A DNA stretch of 64,000 nucleotides from Paenibacillus harenae (GCF_030812415.1 NZ_JAUSST010000006.1:434001-498000); one strand, 5' to 3'; counted from the first letter of the stretch, positions 1 to 9,100 are shown. Program-made: numbers and translations. The notes: generated by a model from the sequence alone, not told the origin.

Positions 1-2
1 GT

Positions 3-950
3 GATACAGCCGCTTTGAGCGAGATGGTCGTCAAAGAAAAGCAAAGACCGGAATTAAGGAGAAGATTTATAAAAAACCGGGCTTTGTATATGATGATTCT
101 TCCCGGCTTTCTTTTCTTCGTCATTTTTAAATACATTCCGATGGGCGGCCTTGTAATCGCCTTTCAGGATTATCAGCCTTACAACGGAATATGGAACAGC
201 CCATGGGTAGGCTGGAAGCACTTTGAACGGTTATTTGCCGATCAGATGTTTGTCACGATCTTGAGAAATACGCTTCTGTTGTTTTTTCTTAATCTTTTGT
301 TTTACTTTCCGGTTCCGATTATTCTCGCTTTGATGTTGAATGAGGTGCGCATCAATATATTTAAGCGCGTTGTACAAACCGTGGTATATATCCCGCATTT
401 CATGTCTTGGGTTATCATCGTTTCGATCTCCTTTGTCATGCTGTCTATGGACAGAGGGATCATAAACGAACTGTTCGTAATGATGGGCTTCGAGAAAGTG
501 AATTTCTTAATGAGCACGGAATGGTTCCGGCCCATGTATGTGCTTCAGATCATTTGGAGAGAAGCAGGCTGGGGCACCATCATCTATTTGGCGGCTATGG
601 CAGCCATTGACCCGGGGTTGTACGAAGCGGCCCGGATAGACGGCGCAAGCCGGTTGCGTCAAATCTGGCACATTACACTGCCTTCCATTCGCAGCGTTAT
701 CGTAGTGCTGTTGATTCTGAAGATCGGGGACGTGCTGGAACTTGGATTCGAACATATTTATCTCCTTTTAAACTCCATGAATCGCGAGGTAGCGGAGATA
801 TTCGATACTTACGTATTTACGGCCGGTTTACGGCAAGGGCAATTCAGCTACAGTACGGCGGTAGGCTTCTTCAAGTCTATTGTTGGTCTCATTTTGGTTA
901 TATCTGCAAATTGGCTGTCAAAGAAGGCGGGCGAAGAAGGCATTTATTAA
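3..950 (+). CDS. LplB-type CUT1 sugar ABC transporter permease (5' end possibly outside window)
   Basis: Inner-membrane permease of a CUT1-type ABC importer for oligosaccharides, LplB-like. The frame is open back to position 3. TTG at 15 and ATG at 24 are possible starts, but neither has a convincing ribosome binding site, so the true start may lie just upstream of the window. About six hydrophobic segments are visible, the first at roughly residues 20-40. The EAA-loop signature (YEAARIDGASRLRQIWHITL) lies near residue 205-225, where the permease contacts the ATPase. The C-terminus (KKAGEEGIY) is typical of the family. It is followed closely by a second permease, so the two form a heterodimeric channel. 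No binding protein or ATPase gene lies downstream; a binding protein upstream of the window or a shared MsmX-type ATPase is inferred. Confidence 0.9.
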   Translation, partial: DTAALSEMVVKEKQRPELRRRFIKNRALYMMILPGFLFFVIFKYIPMGGLVIAFQDYQPYNGIWNSPWVGWKHFERLFADQMFVTILRNTLLLFFLNLLFYFPVPIILALMLNEVRINIFKRVVQTVVYIPHFMSWVIIVSISFVMLSMDRGIINELFVMMGFEKVNFLMSTEWFRPMYVLQIIWREAGWGTIIYLAAMAAIDPGLYEAARIDGASRLRQIWHITLPSIRSVIVVLLILKIGDVLELGFEHIYLLLNSMNREVAEIFDTYVFTAGLRQGQFSYSTAVGFFKSIVGLILVISANWLSKKAGEEGIY

Positions 951-973
951 TTTATGAAGAAGGTGGAGTCATC

Positions 974-1855
974 ATGGTGCAAGATAAAACGATCGGCAGC
1001 CGCATATTCAATGTTGTGAACTACTCGCTGCTATTGGTCATCGCCTTAGTTACATTCCTGCCCTTTATTCATGTCATTGCCGGTTCATTCACGACGGCCG
1101 GCGAGCTGGCAACGAAGCAATTGGTACTGGTTCCGACGACTTGGTCACTGGAAGCTTACCGTTACATTTTCTCGACGAATACCGTCTTGACAGGTTTGGC
1201 TACATCAATAGGCGTAACCGCAGGGGGGACGTTGTTCAGTATGTTCTTAACTGCGCTGATGGCTTACGGGTTGTCTCGCAGAGATTTAACTGGGCGCCGC
1301 CCTATCATGTTTGTGGTGGTGTTCACGATGCTGTTCAGCGGCGGCATCATTCCGACATTTCTGGTCGTCAAGTCGATGGGGCTTATTGATTCGTATGCAG
1401 CGATGGTCGTTCCGACAGCCATTAACGCATTTAACCTGATCATTATGCGCAACTTTTTCCAGAACCTCCCCGAGGGCCTTGAGGAGTCGGCGAAGATCGA
1501 CGGGGCAAGCGATTGGGGCATCCTTTTCCGCATCGTCATTCCGCTGTCTATGCCGGCAATCGCGACGATTTCGCTGTTTTATGCGGTAACCTATTGGAAC
1601 ACCTACATTACTGCGATCTTATATCTTACTGATGCCGGCAAATGGCCGATCCAGGTTATTCTGCGTCAAATTGTCGTTTTGTCAAGCGGACTAGCGGGAG
1701 ACACGTCAAGTATGGACGACTTCGCCTCGCGTCCGCCGGAGCAGACGGTGAAGATGGCTGTTATCGTTGTGGCTACTCTGCCGATCCTGCTTGTATACCC
1801 GTTCCTGCAAAAGCACTTCGCCAAAGGCGCGCTGCTTGGTTCGATTAAAGGGTAG
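974..1855 (+). CDS. YtcP-type CUT1 sugar ABC transporter permease
   Basis: Second permease of the transporter, 293 aa, YtcP/AraQ-like. The ATG at 974 is preferred because GAAGGTGGAG lies just ahead of it; a longer frame from 911 would overlap the previous gene and adds no conserved sequence. The protein shows a hydrophobic N-terminal segment, the conserved stretch SGGIIPTFLVVKSMGL, the EAA loop (LEESAKIDGASDWGILFRIV) and the family C-terminus (KGALLGSIKG). It starts 23 bases after the previous stop, so co-transcription is likely. In this family an LplA-type binding protein gene usually follows, but here decayed sequence follows instead. The partner lipoprotein is therefore either upstream of the window or lost. 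Confidence 0.92.
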   Translation: MVQDKTIGSRIFNVVNYSLLLVIALVTFLPFIHVIAGSFTTAGELATKQLVLVPTTWSLEAYRYIFSTNTVLTGLATSIGVTAGGTLFSMFLTALMAYGLSRRDLTGRRPIMFVVVFTMLFSGGIIPTFLVVKSMGLIDSYAAMVVPTAINAFNLIIMRNFFQNLPEGLEESAKIDGASDWGILFRIVIPLSMPAIATISLFYAVTYWNTYITAILYLTDAGKWPIQVILRQIVVLSSGLAGDTSSMDDFASRPPEQTVKMAVIVVATLPILLVYPFLQKHFAKGALLGSIKG

Positions 1856-2015
1856 TTTCCTGATCTGCGAAAGGATACTGATTGTGAGTCCAATCAAAAA
1901 GCAGACATGAGTTGAAGCTCTTCCGATGGAAATAACAATAGAATATTACGGGAAGCTGGAATTCGTCTGCCGAGGCCAATCGGTCAAACGATAGGATATG
2001 ATTATAGTAGTTTTT

Positions 2016-2525
2016 CTAAATGAATCTCTTATTCAATTGCTTAACGATATGGTCAGCTGTACGTATGGCCAATGCTCCAGTAGTCAATGTCGGATTAACC
2101 GGGCCGAATGAGGGAATAAGACTGTTGTCCGCCATGTAAAGACCGGATGCCGATGTTGAGGCAGCATCCCCCATACGGGATGTTCCGGCATCATGGTTCT
2201 CCGCCCCCGGAAGCCAGATGCATATCGCCGGTCTGCCGGATGCAGGGTAAAATCATTTTCATGACGGAAGCGACTTGATGGGTAGCCTGAATCATTTGCG
2301 CCATAACTGCTTTATCGTTCTCATTATAGGAGAAATTCACCTGGATGTTTGGAATACCGTATTCATCCCTTCTGCTTGGATCCAAGTAGACGTAATTGTC
2401 AAATCGTGGAACGATTCTGCCGGAGACATCGAACTCAAAGTACGTCTTCGTTCCTCCAATTTTAAACTGATAAGGACGATGCTTCACTTGTGGAATCAAT
2501 AGAGATACCATGCCTAGGGTACCAC
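2016..2525 (-). pseudogene. GMC oxidoreductase, C-terminal part (broken gene)
   Basis: C-terminal part of a glucose-methanol-choline flavoprotein dehydrogenase. Reading leftward from about 2525, one frame gives GMVSLLIPQVKHRPYQF and a segment with VPRFDNYVYLDPSRRDEYG. The frame is then lost near 2215-2225, and a neighbouring frame continues with the family motif ENHDAGTSRMGD, then GPVNPTLTTGALAIRTADH, to a stop at 2016-2018. The His in NHDAGTSRMG and the NP pair are hallmark residues of the GMC catalytic domain. A frameshift plus loss of the upstream part means no functional protein. The rest of the same gene lies to the right, with its middle on the opposite strand. Confidence 0.82.
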
Positions 2526-2884
2526 ACCTCGGATTCCTCCTTTTGAATTTGCTGACTGGCCGATCACCTACAAAGAGATCGAGCCGTATTACCATATCGC
2601 AGAGCAGGCCATGCATGTAAACCGGTATAGCTCGCCCTTTAATCAGCATCTGCTCAGACGGCTTTGGCAGGGAGGTCACCCTGTGTCGGAATTATTACTT
2701 GAAGTTATAAACTGCAACGGCTCCAACGTGTATTTCTGGAAAGCTCTTCGTCTTGGAAGCTTTGATTTGGCCGTTAATGCCAGAGCCGTTCAGATTCTGA
2801 CCAACGAACGGAGCGTCACCGACGTAAAGGTGATGTCTCCGGATAAAACATCGTATTTATTAAGAGCAAGGACCGTAATTATGA
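2521..2884 (+). pseudogene. GMC oxidoreductase, inverted middle part (broken gene)
   Basis: This stretch encodes GMC oxidoreductase sequence on the plus strand, opposite to the flanking pieces. The frame reads PPFEFADWPITYKEIEPYYH, then NRYSSPFNQHLLRRLWQGG, then after a degenerate patch ALRLGSFDLAVNARAVQIL and VKVMSPDKTSYLLRARTVI. These are the substrate-domain and second FAD-domain blocks that would normally sit between the N- and C-terminal pieces found on the minus strand. Plus-strand similarity ends near 2880, where the sequence changes into the reverse complement of the N-terminal block. The simplest reading is an inversion inside one ancestral minus-strand gene. No intact product is possible. 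Confidence 0.75.
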
Positions 2885-3083
2885 GGGAGCCGTTGCCCAA
2901 TTGATCGTAGAATCTCCATAGCGCGGCGGCACCGCCGATTCCGGTACCAATAATAAGGATATGGAGGGTACCCATTGGTAGAGAAGCTTGCCAGGTTGAG
3001 CTATCGGGCACACGGGGACCGGCAAGGCGTTGACTCTTACTTCTAATGGTTCTGTTTCCCCGGCCACCCAAATCCTCATGCAT
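2878..3083 (-). pseudogene. GMC oxidoreductase, N-terminal FAD-binding part (broken gene)
   Basis: N-terminal piece of the same oxidoreductase. One frame begins MRIWVAGETEPLEVRVNALP from the ATG at 3079. A second frame, with a start at 3083, carries SSTWQASLPMGTLHILIIGT and then GIGGAAALWRFYDQLG. The GTGIGG stretch is the dinucleotide-binding motif for FAD. The two halves are in different frames, so at least one frameshift separates them. Similarity stops at about 2880, where the inverted middle segment begins. Confidence 0.75.
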
Positions 3084-3484
3084 TCACCTCGATTCTAACA
3101 ATTGTTATATATATGAGCTATTCGCTCTTAGATGATTTGGAGAACCGTACCATAAGTTAATCGTGTAACGATAACTACAGTGTAATAGGCTTGGAATAAC
3201 AATGGGATTGTAGAAGCAAATCCGGCAGCCGGAGCGATTGGAGTTCCGAGCGAGGAGTAAGAACTGAAAGGCATATAACCGGATATAAGATTTGGATACA
3301 ACACCGCCATATGGGTCCTATGCCTTAGGCGATGTACTCTTAGGGTTCAAGTCAACAAGGTATCAACACTTGCTCTCTGAAAATACTAGCCGTTCTTGAA
3401 ATGCCGGAGCGTGTGCGGAGAGACGTGGACGCTGGCTTGCCATGTCATACCAACCTTGGAAAGCTTCAAAAGCAGTCCAAACCG
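3084..3484. other. Gene-poor stretch between relics
   Basis: No convincing gene. It holds one diverged copy of a hairpin repeat (see 3298-3340). From about 3139 to 3262 there is a weak resemblance (GEPYHKL on the plus strand, then GGAGCGATTGGA and GAGGAGTAAGAACTGAAAGG) to the relics near 61.85 and 63.4 kb. A short minus-strand frame at 3128-3310 has no recognisable motif and no ribosome binding site, so it is not called as a gene. Confidence 0.4.
3298..3340. repeat. Diverged copy of the TACATCGCC/GGCGATGTA hairpin repeat
   Basis: The sequence ACACCGCCATATGGGTCC followed by TATGCCTTAGGCGATGTAC matches the hairpin repeats at 11246, 13015 and 14924. The shared core is CCGCCAT, then TGCCTT, then GGCGATGTA. 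This copy lacks the T-tract and one stem half carries a mismatch, so it is probably no longer a working terminator. It lies inside the decayed region, in keeping with loss of selection. Confidence 0.55.
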
Positions 3485-3856
3485 TTAAGAGCCTGAGCTG
3501 TCATAGCGCAGCACACCACGGTTGAAAACCCAGCATGCAAGCGCAAAGAGCAGTGCGCCAACGATGATTGAGCTATACGCATAGAAGCCTGCCATCGTCC
3601 CGCTCTCCAGTTTGTCCAAAAACGCTGCCGCAGGATAAAAGTTAACGAATGCGTAAGGAATGACGAAAGTAAGCAGCAGTTGAATCGATTTTCCATAAAT
3701 GCTGATCGGGTAGTTTATGAAGCTGCGGATCGTATAGATTGCAATGTCAACGATCGTTCCGGAGCGAACGATCCAGAACGCACTGGACGCTGAGATGACG
3801 ATTATGGCCGCCTGAATGAGTGTGCCTCCGATAACCGTTAGTACAATGAAGGCTAT
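3485..3856 (-). pseudogene. ABC-2 family transporter permease, C-terminal fragment
   Basis: Reading leftward from about 3856, one open frame of about 123 residues runs to a TAA at 3485-3487. It starts with FIVLTVIGGTLIQAAIIVIS and includes IRSFINYPISIYGKSIQLLL, then TFVIPYAFVNFYPAAAFLDK and a final hydrophobic helix before GVLRYDSSGS. The FVIPYAFVNFYP stretch and the short polar tail are typical of ABC-2-type export permeases that pair with an ABC-2 ATPase. The N-terminal half is absent: sequence beyond 3860 belongs to a different relic. No start codon or ATPase partner is present, so this is a truncated gene. Assignment rests on the motif and the hydrophobic pattern. Confidence 0.7.
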
Positions 3857-3903
3857 GTGCGATCAATTCCGAGTGTATGTAATAAGAACCTAGAAGGGAG
3901 TGT

Positions 3904-4300
3904 TATGTTATATCCATGAATTACCGTTTGAAAAAGAATCGCAGTTGCATTTCACGAAAGCGGCGGAACTTCTAAACATTGCACAGCTGACTTTAAGTAA
4001 GCAAATCAAAGCGTTAGAGGAGGAAAATCGGGACGCCTCTGTTTGATCGTATGGGCAAGCGAATTGCAATAACAGAAGCGGGACAGATTCTTTACGAACA
4101 GTGTAGCCGAATTTTCAGAAACTTGGACTATGCTCATGATGCGATTAACGACTTGAGCACGATGCAGCGCGGAAAAATTAGTTTTGGGAGTACTACCGTG
4201 TGATTTGGATGAACTATTGACACCCGTCATGATTGAATTCCATCAAGAGTTTCCCAACATCCAGCTCCAGATGCAAGATTCTATTCGAATTGTTTATTAG
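3904..4300 (+). pseudogene. LysR family transcriptional regulator, frameshifted and truncated
   Basis: Fragments of a LysR-type DNA-binding domain and the beginning of its effector domain. One frame gives FTKAAELLNIAQLTLSKQIK and ALEEE (helix-turn-helix and recognition helix). After a one-base shift near 4025 the next frame gives GTPLFDRMGKRIAITEAGQI and the linker helix (LDYAHDAINDLSTMQRGKIS). Another shift near 4200 leads to LDELLTPVMIEFHQEFPNIQ. The gene then fades out near 4300 with no effector-domain remainder. At least two frameshifts and the missing 3' two thirds make it non-functional. It diverges from the ABC-2 permease relic, which may once have been its target. Confidence 0.82.
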
Positions 4301-4671
4301 TAAAGTAAAGGAGCAATTCGTTTAAAACAAAGCGTTTAGGTGCTCTCATTACAATGTTTGATCAGTTCTTCTTTGGAGTTTGCTAAATAATAACCAGCCG
4401 CATCTGCTTTCATACGTAATGCAACGAGCCTACACTCGAAACTTAAAGAAGGCCAGAATTCCTCGTGCTAGGATTCTGGCCTTTACTATTAGTAATTGGT
4501 GTTGCAGAAGGAGCCTGTTTCGATTTTCGAGCAGCTATCTAGTTCACAGTAAAGTCAATACCATGCTGTCCCAAAGCTGCGGATGCTATTCCTCCGATTG
4601 AATATCTATCAACGTCACGTACAGGTCTGGTACATTGCCAGCATTCCTCCGGATCACAAGCCATTACGCGA
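4301..4671. other. Intergenic stretch downstream of the RCC1-type gene
   Basis: No gene recognised. Its only clear element is the hairpin at 4451-4481. Short open frames on the plus strand here have no ribosome binding site and no recognisable motif. Confidence 0.4.
4451..4486. terminator. Hairpin terminator downstream of the large secreted protein gene
   Basis: Inverted repeat GGCCAGAATTCC / GGATTCTGGCC with one bulged base and an 8-base loop. It is preceded by AAAGAA and followed by TTTACT, so it could act in both directions. It lies about 190 bases beyond the stop of the leftward gene at 4672. Confidence 0.55.
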
Positions 4672-7600
4672 TCAAGGACGCGAAGCGGCACTTCTAATCC
4701 GAAACATGCTGTGTTCAGAGCCGAAGCCGATCATCTCCGAGTCGTTCATGATCAGATGCTCCAAGCTCTCGCCCAAGTCGATTTCATAGAATACCCACGA
4801 CTTCAAGTCAGTCGATATGCCGATCGAATTGACATGATAAAGTCGATATTCCTGTCCGGTCCACATGATATGGCCGCCGAGATACTCGTAGGGACTGTAT
4901 CTCGTGTACTTGCTGTAATCGCTTTTTTCAATGGACCAAGTGACGCCGTCTTTGGACGAATACATATCTGCCGACATCACGAGGAAGCGATCTTTGGTCC
5001 ACTGAACGTTAGTAAATCCATGTGGAACGTTGCTGCTGTCCCAAACTTTGATATCGGGGCTGTTGGCGAACTGGCTTTCCTTCCACTTCTTCAGATCGGA
5101 AGAGGAGACGGCCAAAGCTTGATTTTTGCTAGTCCTGCCGACGGCGACCACGGTGCCGTTATGAGCGGCAATATCTCTCAAATAGCCGGATGTCTTATAC
5201 GCTTCCGTCCATTTCACCCCATCTGCGGAGAAAAATACCTTAGACGCGACTACTGCGCCATTCGTAGACATTGCATATCCATATGCGACATATTTGTTAC
5301 CGGACCAAACGACTTTCTGAAAATCGATGCCTGAAGGCATTTTGTTCGCTGTCCACTTAGCCCCGTCCAGAGACGTGTATGAATGTTGTTCGCCAACGGC
5401 AACATATCTTTTGCCGCTCGTTGCCACGGATCGGATTTCTGCGCTTACTCGCGTGGACACATCTGCGGCGAATACGGTTTTCCAGCTGGATCCGTCTTTG
5501 CTCGTTTGAACGGCAGGGATATTCTTGATGTTGTAGGCGCCGGTGTCTTTCGACTGCGAGCCGACCGCAATGAAGAGCCCATTGTTCTTAATGACGTCGA
5601 AGGCTGCGATACTCTGAGGAGGTGAAGAGGTGATTTTCCACTCTAAGCCGTCCTTGGAAACCGCAATTCCCATGAAGCCGAATGCCACGAACCGATTGCC
5701 GACCTTATGCACATTGATTGCTCGCGGAATGTTCGGGATTTTCTTCTTCGTCCACTTGATCTTGTCCTTGGAGGTGAGGACATAACCGAAGTTGTTATAT
5801 TCCAAATACATGAGATATTGCGAGCCGTTCCAGAAAATCTCCGACAAGGAAGATCCGATGAAGAGCGGCTCTTTTCTTGTTATCTTGAAGGTAATGCCGT
5901 CCTTCGACTCAAGGATGTTGCCGGAATCATCATGCAATACGATCGTTCGGTCAGTCTTGATTTCATACAGCTCCGCAAAGTAAGTCGGGCGAAGAAACTT
6001 CGGGTTGAAGAAAGGGTCGGTATAGTTTAAGGATTTGATCGAGCCCGATTGCATGGTCCAGGTATTCAGATCGGGAGAAGTGTACACAATCAACTCGCCG
6101 CTCGTGTCCGCGCTTAAGCGAAATTGATTTCTTGATTTCGGAGCTCCGTAATAAGAATAGCCCCCCGCTAAACCGACATATTGTTTGCCGTTCCATAGTA
6201 CATTATCCATGTTCCCGATCGGCACTTCGGCAAGCTGCTTCCAATTGATGCCGTCCTTAGAGGCTAGAACGTAGGTGCTGTAATCCCAATCCGCATTCGC
6301 ATCCGTGCCCGTAAGCAGATACTGACCATTAAGCCATCGAATGCTCGTCATCTCCAAAGTGGCGCCATCCGCTCCTTGGAGCTTAAGCGGTGACCAGCTT
6401 AGGCCGTCTTTCGACCACATTGTAACTTGCTTGGCCGCATTGAACGGCGTGTAATAGAACGTTTGATTCTGGCTGATGTATTCGAGGTTGTGGTAGTAAG
6501 CCTTAACAGGCACGGGCTTCTTCGTCCAGGTTTGCCCATAATCCTTCGAGATGAGCAGGACCTTCTCATTTGATGCGATGATGAGGCCTTTGTCGTTGTC
6601 GGCCGCATCGTACACGCCAGCGCCGTCGACCATATAACTCACCTTGTCGAACTTGATCGAGCCATCTACCACGCGGGGGAAAAATATCGTCTGCGCGCTT
6701 GCGACACGCCCCGCTTTCAGATCCGCGCCGATTTGGCCGTACTCATTGCTTCCCCATGCCCATACGTTCCCTTTACGATCAATGCCGAAAGAATGGTCGG
6801 CCCATTGGCCGGAAACGATGCTCTGTATGCCTTGCAGCGATTGAACTTGAACCGGCTTGGCGGAATTCTTCTGCTGACTATTACCGAGTTGATAGTTGTT
6901 GTTCGCGCCCCACGTCCAGACCGTTCCGTCGCGCTTAAGAAGCAGCCCATGCTCATTGCCTAAGGCAATATCTTGAATGTTGGATACACCTTCGATTTGA
7001 ACCGGCATTTCCTGAAATTCATCTTCCGATCTTAGTTCCATGGGGTTGTATATTTTCCCGCCCCATGCCCATAGCGTACCGTCAGATTTTACCGCGTATA
7101 TCGAACCGTGGAATGCGCTAGCGATATCGGCGACTTCCGTCAATCCCGGTATTTGAGCGGGCTCGTCCATGCCCTGTTCGCCGAGGTCCCACACGGTACC
7201 GTCTGTTTTAATCGCATAGCCGTCAACGATCTTAGCGAGATCGGGAATGATCGCGCTGCGTTTGCGAGCGGTTAATTTGAAATTCGGCGGCGGAGTTCCG
7301 ACAGTCCATACGAAACCTTCGGTATCCTGAGCATAGAGGATTAAATCCGATGCCGTAATGGAGGTAATACCGCTTATACCGGCCACCTGCGCAGGTAGAA
7401 TTTTGGAATAGACGTCAACACTGCGAGTCCAAAGCGTGCCGTCTGACAGTAAAATAAATAAGCCTCGTTCATTAACCGCAATGTCGGCAATTCTTTTGCC
7501 TTCAAACCAGTTATCAACGCGTCTCGGCTCATTGGTTGCCCTTGTGTGAAAGTTACCCCAAGCGAATAACTTACCGTTGTCGTCGAGGGCATAGGCTGAA

Positions 7601-7737
7601 TTGTGATAGGTTACGATTCGTTTAATCCCGATCGTTGCCTGAGGAGCCGCAGCGCTTCCCTTCACATCTATCGAGGTAACGCACATAACGGCGAGTAGTA
7701 GGGTAAGCAGTACGGTTTTGTAACGCTTTCGAATCAT
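4672..7737 (-). CDS. Secreted RCC1-repeat / BNR-like beta-propeller protein
   Basis: Large exported protein of 1021 aa, function unknown. The ATG at 7737 is chosen because AAAGGAG sits eight bases upstream and the protein then begins with a clean signal peptide (KR-rich start, hydrophobic LLTLLLAVMCV, cleavage near GSAAA). Residues about 30-350 contain RCC1-type repeats, recognisable as DGTLWAWGGK, DGTVWTWGANNNYQLG and NVWAWGSNEYGQIG. The remaining two thirds holds at least ten copies of an SKDGxxW unit (for example SKDGINWKQL, SADGVKWTEAY), like BNR/sialidase-type propeller blades. Together they suggest two propellers side by side. No catalytic motif was recognised, so a binding or surface role is more likely than an enzyme. 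The gene stands alone, with decayed genes downstream. Confidence 0.85.
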   Translation of the reverse strand: MIRKRYKTVLLTLLLAVMCVTSIDVKGSAAAPQATIGIKRIVTYHNSAYALDDNGKLFAWGNFHTRATNEPRRVDNWFEGKRIADIAVNERGLFILLSDGTLWTRSVDVYSKILPAQVAGISGITSITASDLILYAQDTEGFVWTVGTPPPNFKLTARKRSAIIPDLAKIVDGYAIKTDGTVWDLGEQGMDEPAQIPGLTEVADIASAFHGSIYAVKSDGTLWAWGGKIYNPMELRSEDEFQEMPVQIEGVSNIQDIALGNEHGLLLKRDGTVWTWGANNNYQLGNSQQKNSAKPVQVQSLQGIQSIVSGQWADHSFGIDRKGNVWAWGSNEYGQIGADLKAGRVASAQTIFFPRVVDGSIKFDKVSYMVDGAGVYDAADNDKGLIIASNEKVLLISKDYGQTWTKKPVPVKAYYHNLEYISQNQTFYYTPFNAAKQVTMWSKDGLSWSPLKLQGADGATLEMTSIRWLNGQYLLTGTDANADWDYSTYVLASKDGINWKQLAEVPIGNMDNVLWNGKQYVGLAGGYSYYGAPKSRNQFRLSADTSGELIVYTSPDLNTWTMQSGSIKSLNYTDPFFNPKFLRPTYFAELYEIKTDRTIVLHDDSGNILESKDGITFKITRKEPLFIGSSLSEIFWNGSQYLMYLEYNNFGYVLTSKDKIKWTKKKIPNIPRAINVHKVGNRFVAFGFMGIAVSKDGLEWKITSSPPQSIAAFDVIKNNGLFIAVGSQSKDTGAYNIKNIPAVQTSKDGSSWKTVFAADVSTRVSAEIRSVATSGKRYVAVGEQHSYTSLDGAKWTANKMPSGIDFQKVVWSGNKYVAYGYAMSTNGAVVASKVFFSADGVKWTEAYKTSGYLRDIAAHNGTVVAVGRTSKNQALAVSSSDLKKWKESQFANSPDIKVWDSSNVPHGFTNVQWTKDRFLVMSADMYSSKDGVTWSIEKSDYSKYTRYSPYEYLGGHIMWTGQEYRLYHVNSIGISTDLKSWVFYEIDLGESLEHLIMNDSEMIGFGSEHSMFRIRSAASRP

Positions 7738-8245
7738 TGGAGAAGCTCCTTTATTATGAATTAGATGTCGAATTAGGCAAAGATAGGCCGTTTTTCCCAC
7801 ATTAATAGTAACTTATTCCATGTCGAATGCTCAACAATTTTATTTCCGTTATGAGTGTTGAGTATTTTGATGACCTTCCTTTCAGGCCAGGGACGATAGT
7901 TAACGAGCCGCCAGTTCACAAGACCCATTGGAATACGAGTGCGTCTGCACAACCTAAAGGGAAAAACAAAGAAAAGAAATACGAAGCGGATTTCCTGCGC
8001 CCAGGCTCCTTAACGAGGGCAATGATGACAAGAGACAAGGAGCTTTATAGCTTTTATAGCTTGTTTTGGTTCATTATCGTTCGGAGTTGATTACATAATA
8101 ATCCGGAGTCGGCCACAGTGCAGCCATTGGGAACGGAACAGTGAATGCAGGAAGTAAGATACATCCTCAGACAGAGGCAGTATTTATTATACAGTCCTAT
8201 ACTTGTCTTATTTGAGTTGGAATCTTGGGAGGGGAGAAATTCATA
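7738..8245. other. Intergenic region between divergent genes
   Basis: Contains the leaders of the leftward RCC1-type gene and the rightward nucleotidyltransferase gene. An 87-codon frame at 7827-8090 has no ribosome binding site and no recognisable motif, and is not called. TATACT at about 8200 could be a -10 box for the rightward gene, but no good -35 is visible. Confidence 0.35.
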
Positions 8246-9100
8246 ATGACGATAATATCTTATGAGATGCTTGAAGAGCGAATATATGACTGGGGCAACC
8301 TTAACAGCGAGATCATGACGATTTATGTCATGGGATCAAGAGCGAGGATTAACAAGCCGTTCGATGAGTTTTCCGATTTGGATGTGGTTATCTTCGCCTC
8401 TAATCCGGATTACTATTTTCGAACCGATGAATGGTTGCTTGATATTGGTGAGGTTTGGACAAACTTTGTATTTCGCACTGCTGGAGGAGACCCGGAAAAA
8501 CTTGTTCTCTTTGACCAAGCGTTACAAGTCGACTTCTTATTTCGCCATGTTTCAGAATTGGAGAGCTTAATCGAGAACGATCGGATTCCTCAAGGCTTTC
8601 AGCGAGGGGCTAGAATTCTTCTGGACAAAACAGGGAGAGGTCAACGGTTACTCCCTAAAAACACAGCAGAGTTTGAGGTTCAACCGATTACCGAAGCAGC
8701 CTTTTTACAAGTCGTAAATATATTTGGATTTGGCTGTATATACGTGGCGAAGCAAATATTACGCGGCGAAATGTGGATCGCTTACCAAAGGGATGAGGAT
8801 TGCAAGCAAATGTTGCTTCAGATGATCGAATGGCACGCCAAATCCATTCACGGTTCGCAATACGATACATGGCATGCGGGAAAATTTGTGGATCAATGGG
8901 CCGAGCAGGGCGTAATTGCCGATTTGAAGCAATCGTTCGGGGGATACGATCAAAATAAAAGCTGGGAAGCGTTAATCGTAACTTTTGAGTTATTCAACCG
9001 ACTCTCTTCAGAAGTAGCGAATACATATGGGTTTACCTATCCGGAACAATTGGTTGTCAATATTCGGAGTTGGTTGAAGGAGCGACGTTTGGGCGCGTAA
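8246..9100 (+). CDS. Aminoglycoside 6-adenylyltransferase-like (AadK/ANT(6) family)
   Basis: Nucleotidyltransferase of the family that adenylylates streptomycin at the 6 position, 284 aa, the usual length. The ATG at 8246 is chosen because GGGAGGGGAG lies immediately upstream. The nucleotidyl-transfer signature is present near the N-terminus: VMGSRARINKPFDEFSDLDV, with the Gly-Ser pair and the metal-binding Asp-x-Asp (DLD). Further matches are QVDFLFR (third acidic residue), the LLDKTG motif and the helical C-terminal half (GFGCIYVAKQILRGE). The product is cytoplasmic. It appears to be a chromosomal single gene, as in Bacillus, with no mobile element beside it. Actual resistance activity is inferred from family only. 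Confidence 0.9.
   Translation: MTIISYEMLEERIYDWGNLNSEIMTIYVMGSRARINKPFDEFSDLDVVIFASNPDYYFRTDEWLLDIGEVWTNFVFRTAGGDPEKLVLFDQALQVDFLFRHVSELESLIENDRIPQGFQRGARILLDKTGRGQRLLPKNTAEFEVQPITEAAFLQVVNIFGFGCIYVAKQILRGEMWIAYQRDEDCKQMLLQMIEWHAKSIHGSQYDTWHAGKFVDQWAEQGVIADLKQSFGGYDQNKSWEALIVTFELFNRLSSEVANTYGFTYPEQLVVNIRSWLKERRLGA

Noticed and set aside
3128..3310. 60-codon frame on the minus strand
   Set aside because: No ribosome binding site, no recognisable motif, and it lies among gene relics; probably chance.
7827..8090. 87-codon frame on the plus strand upstream of the nucleotidyltransferase gene
   Set aside because: No ribosome binding site, low-complexity sequence without a familiar motif.
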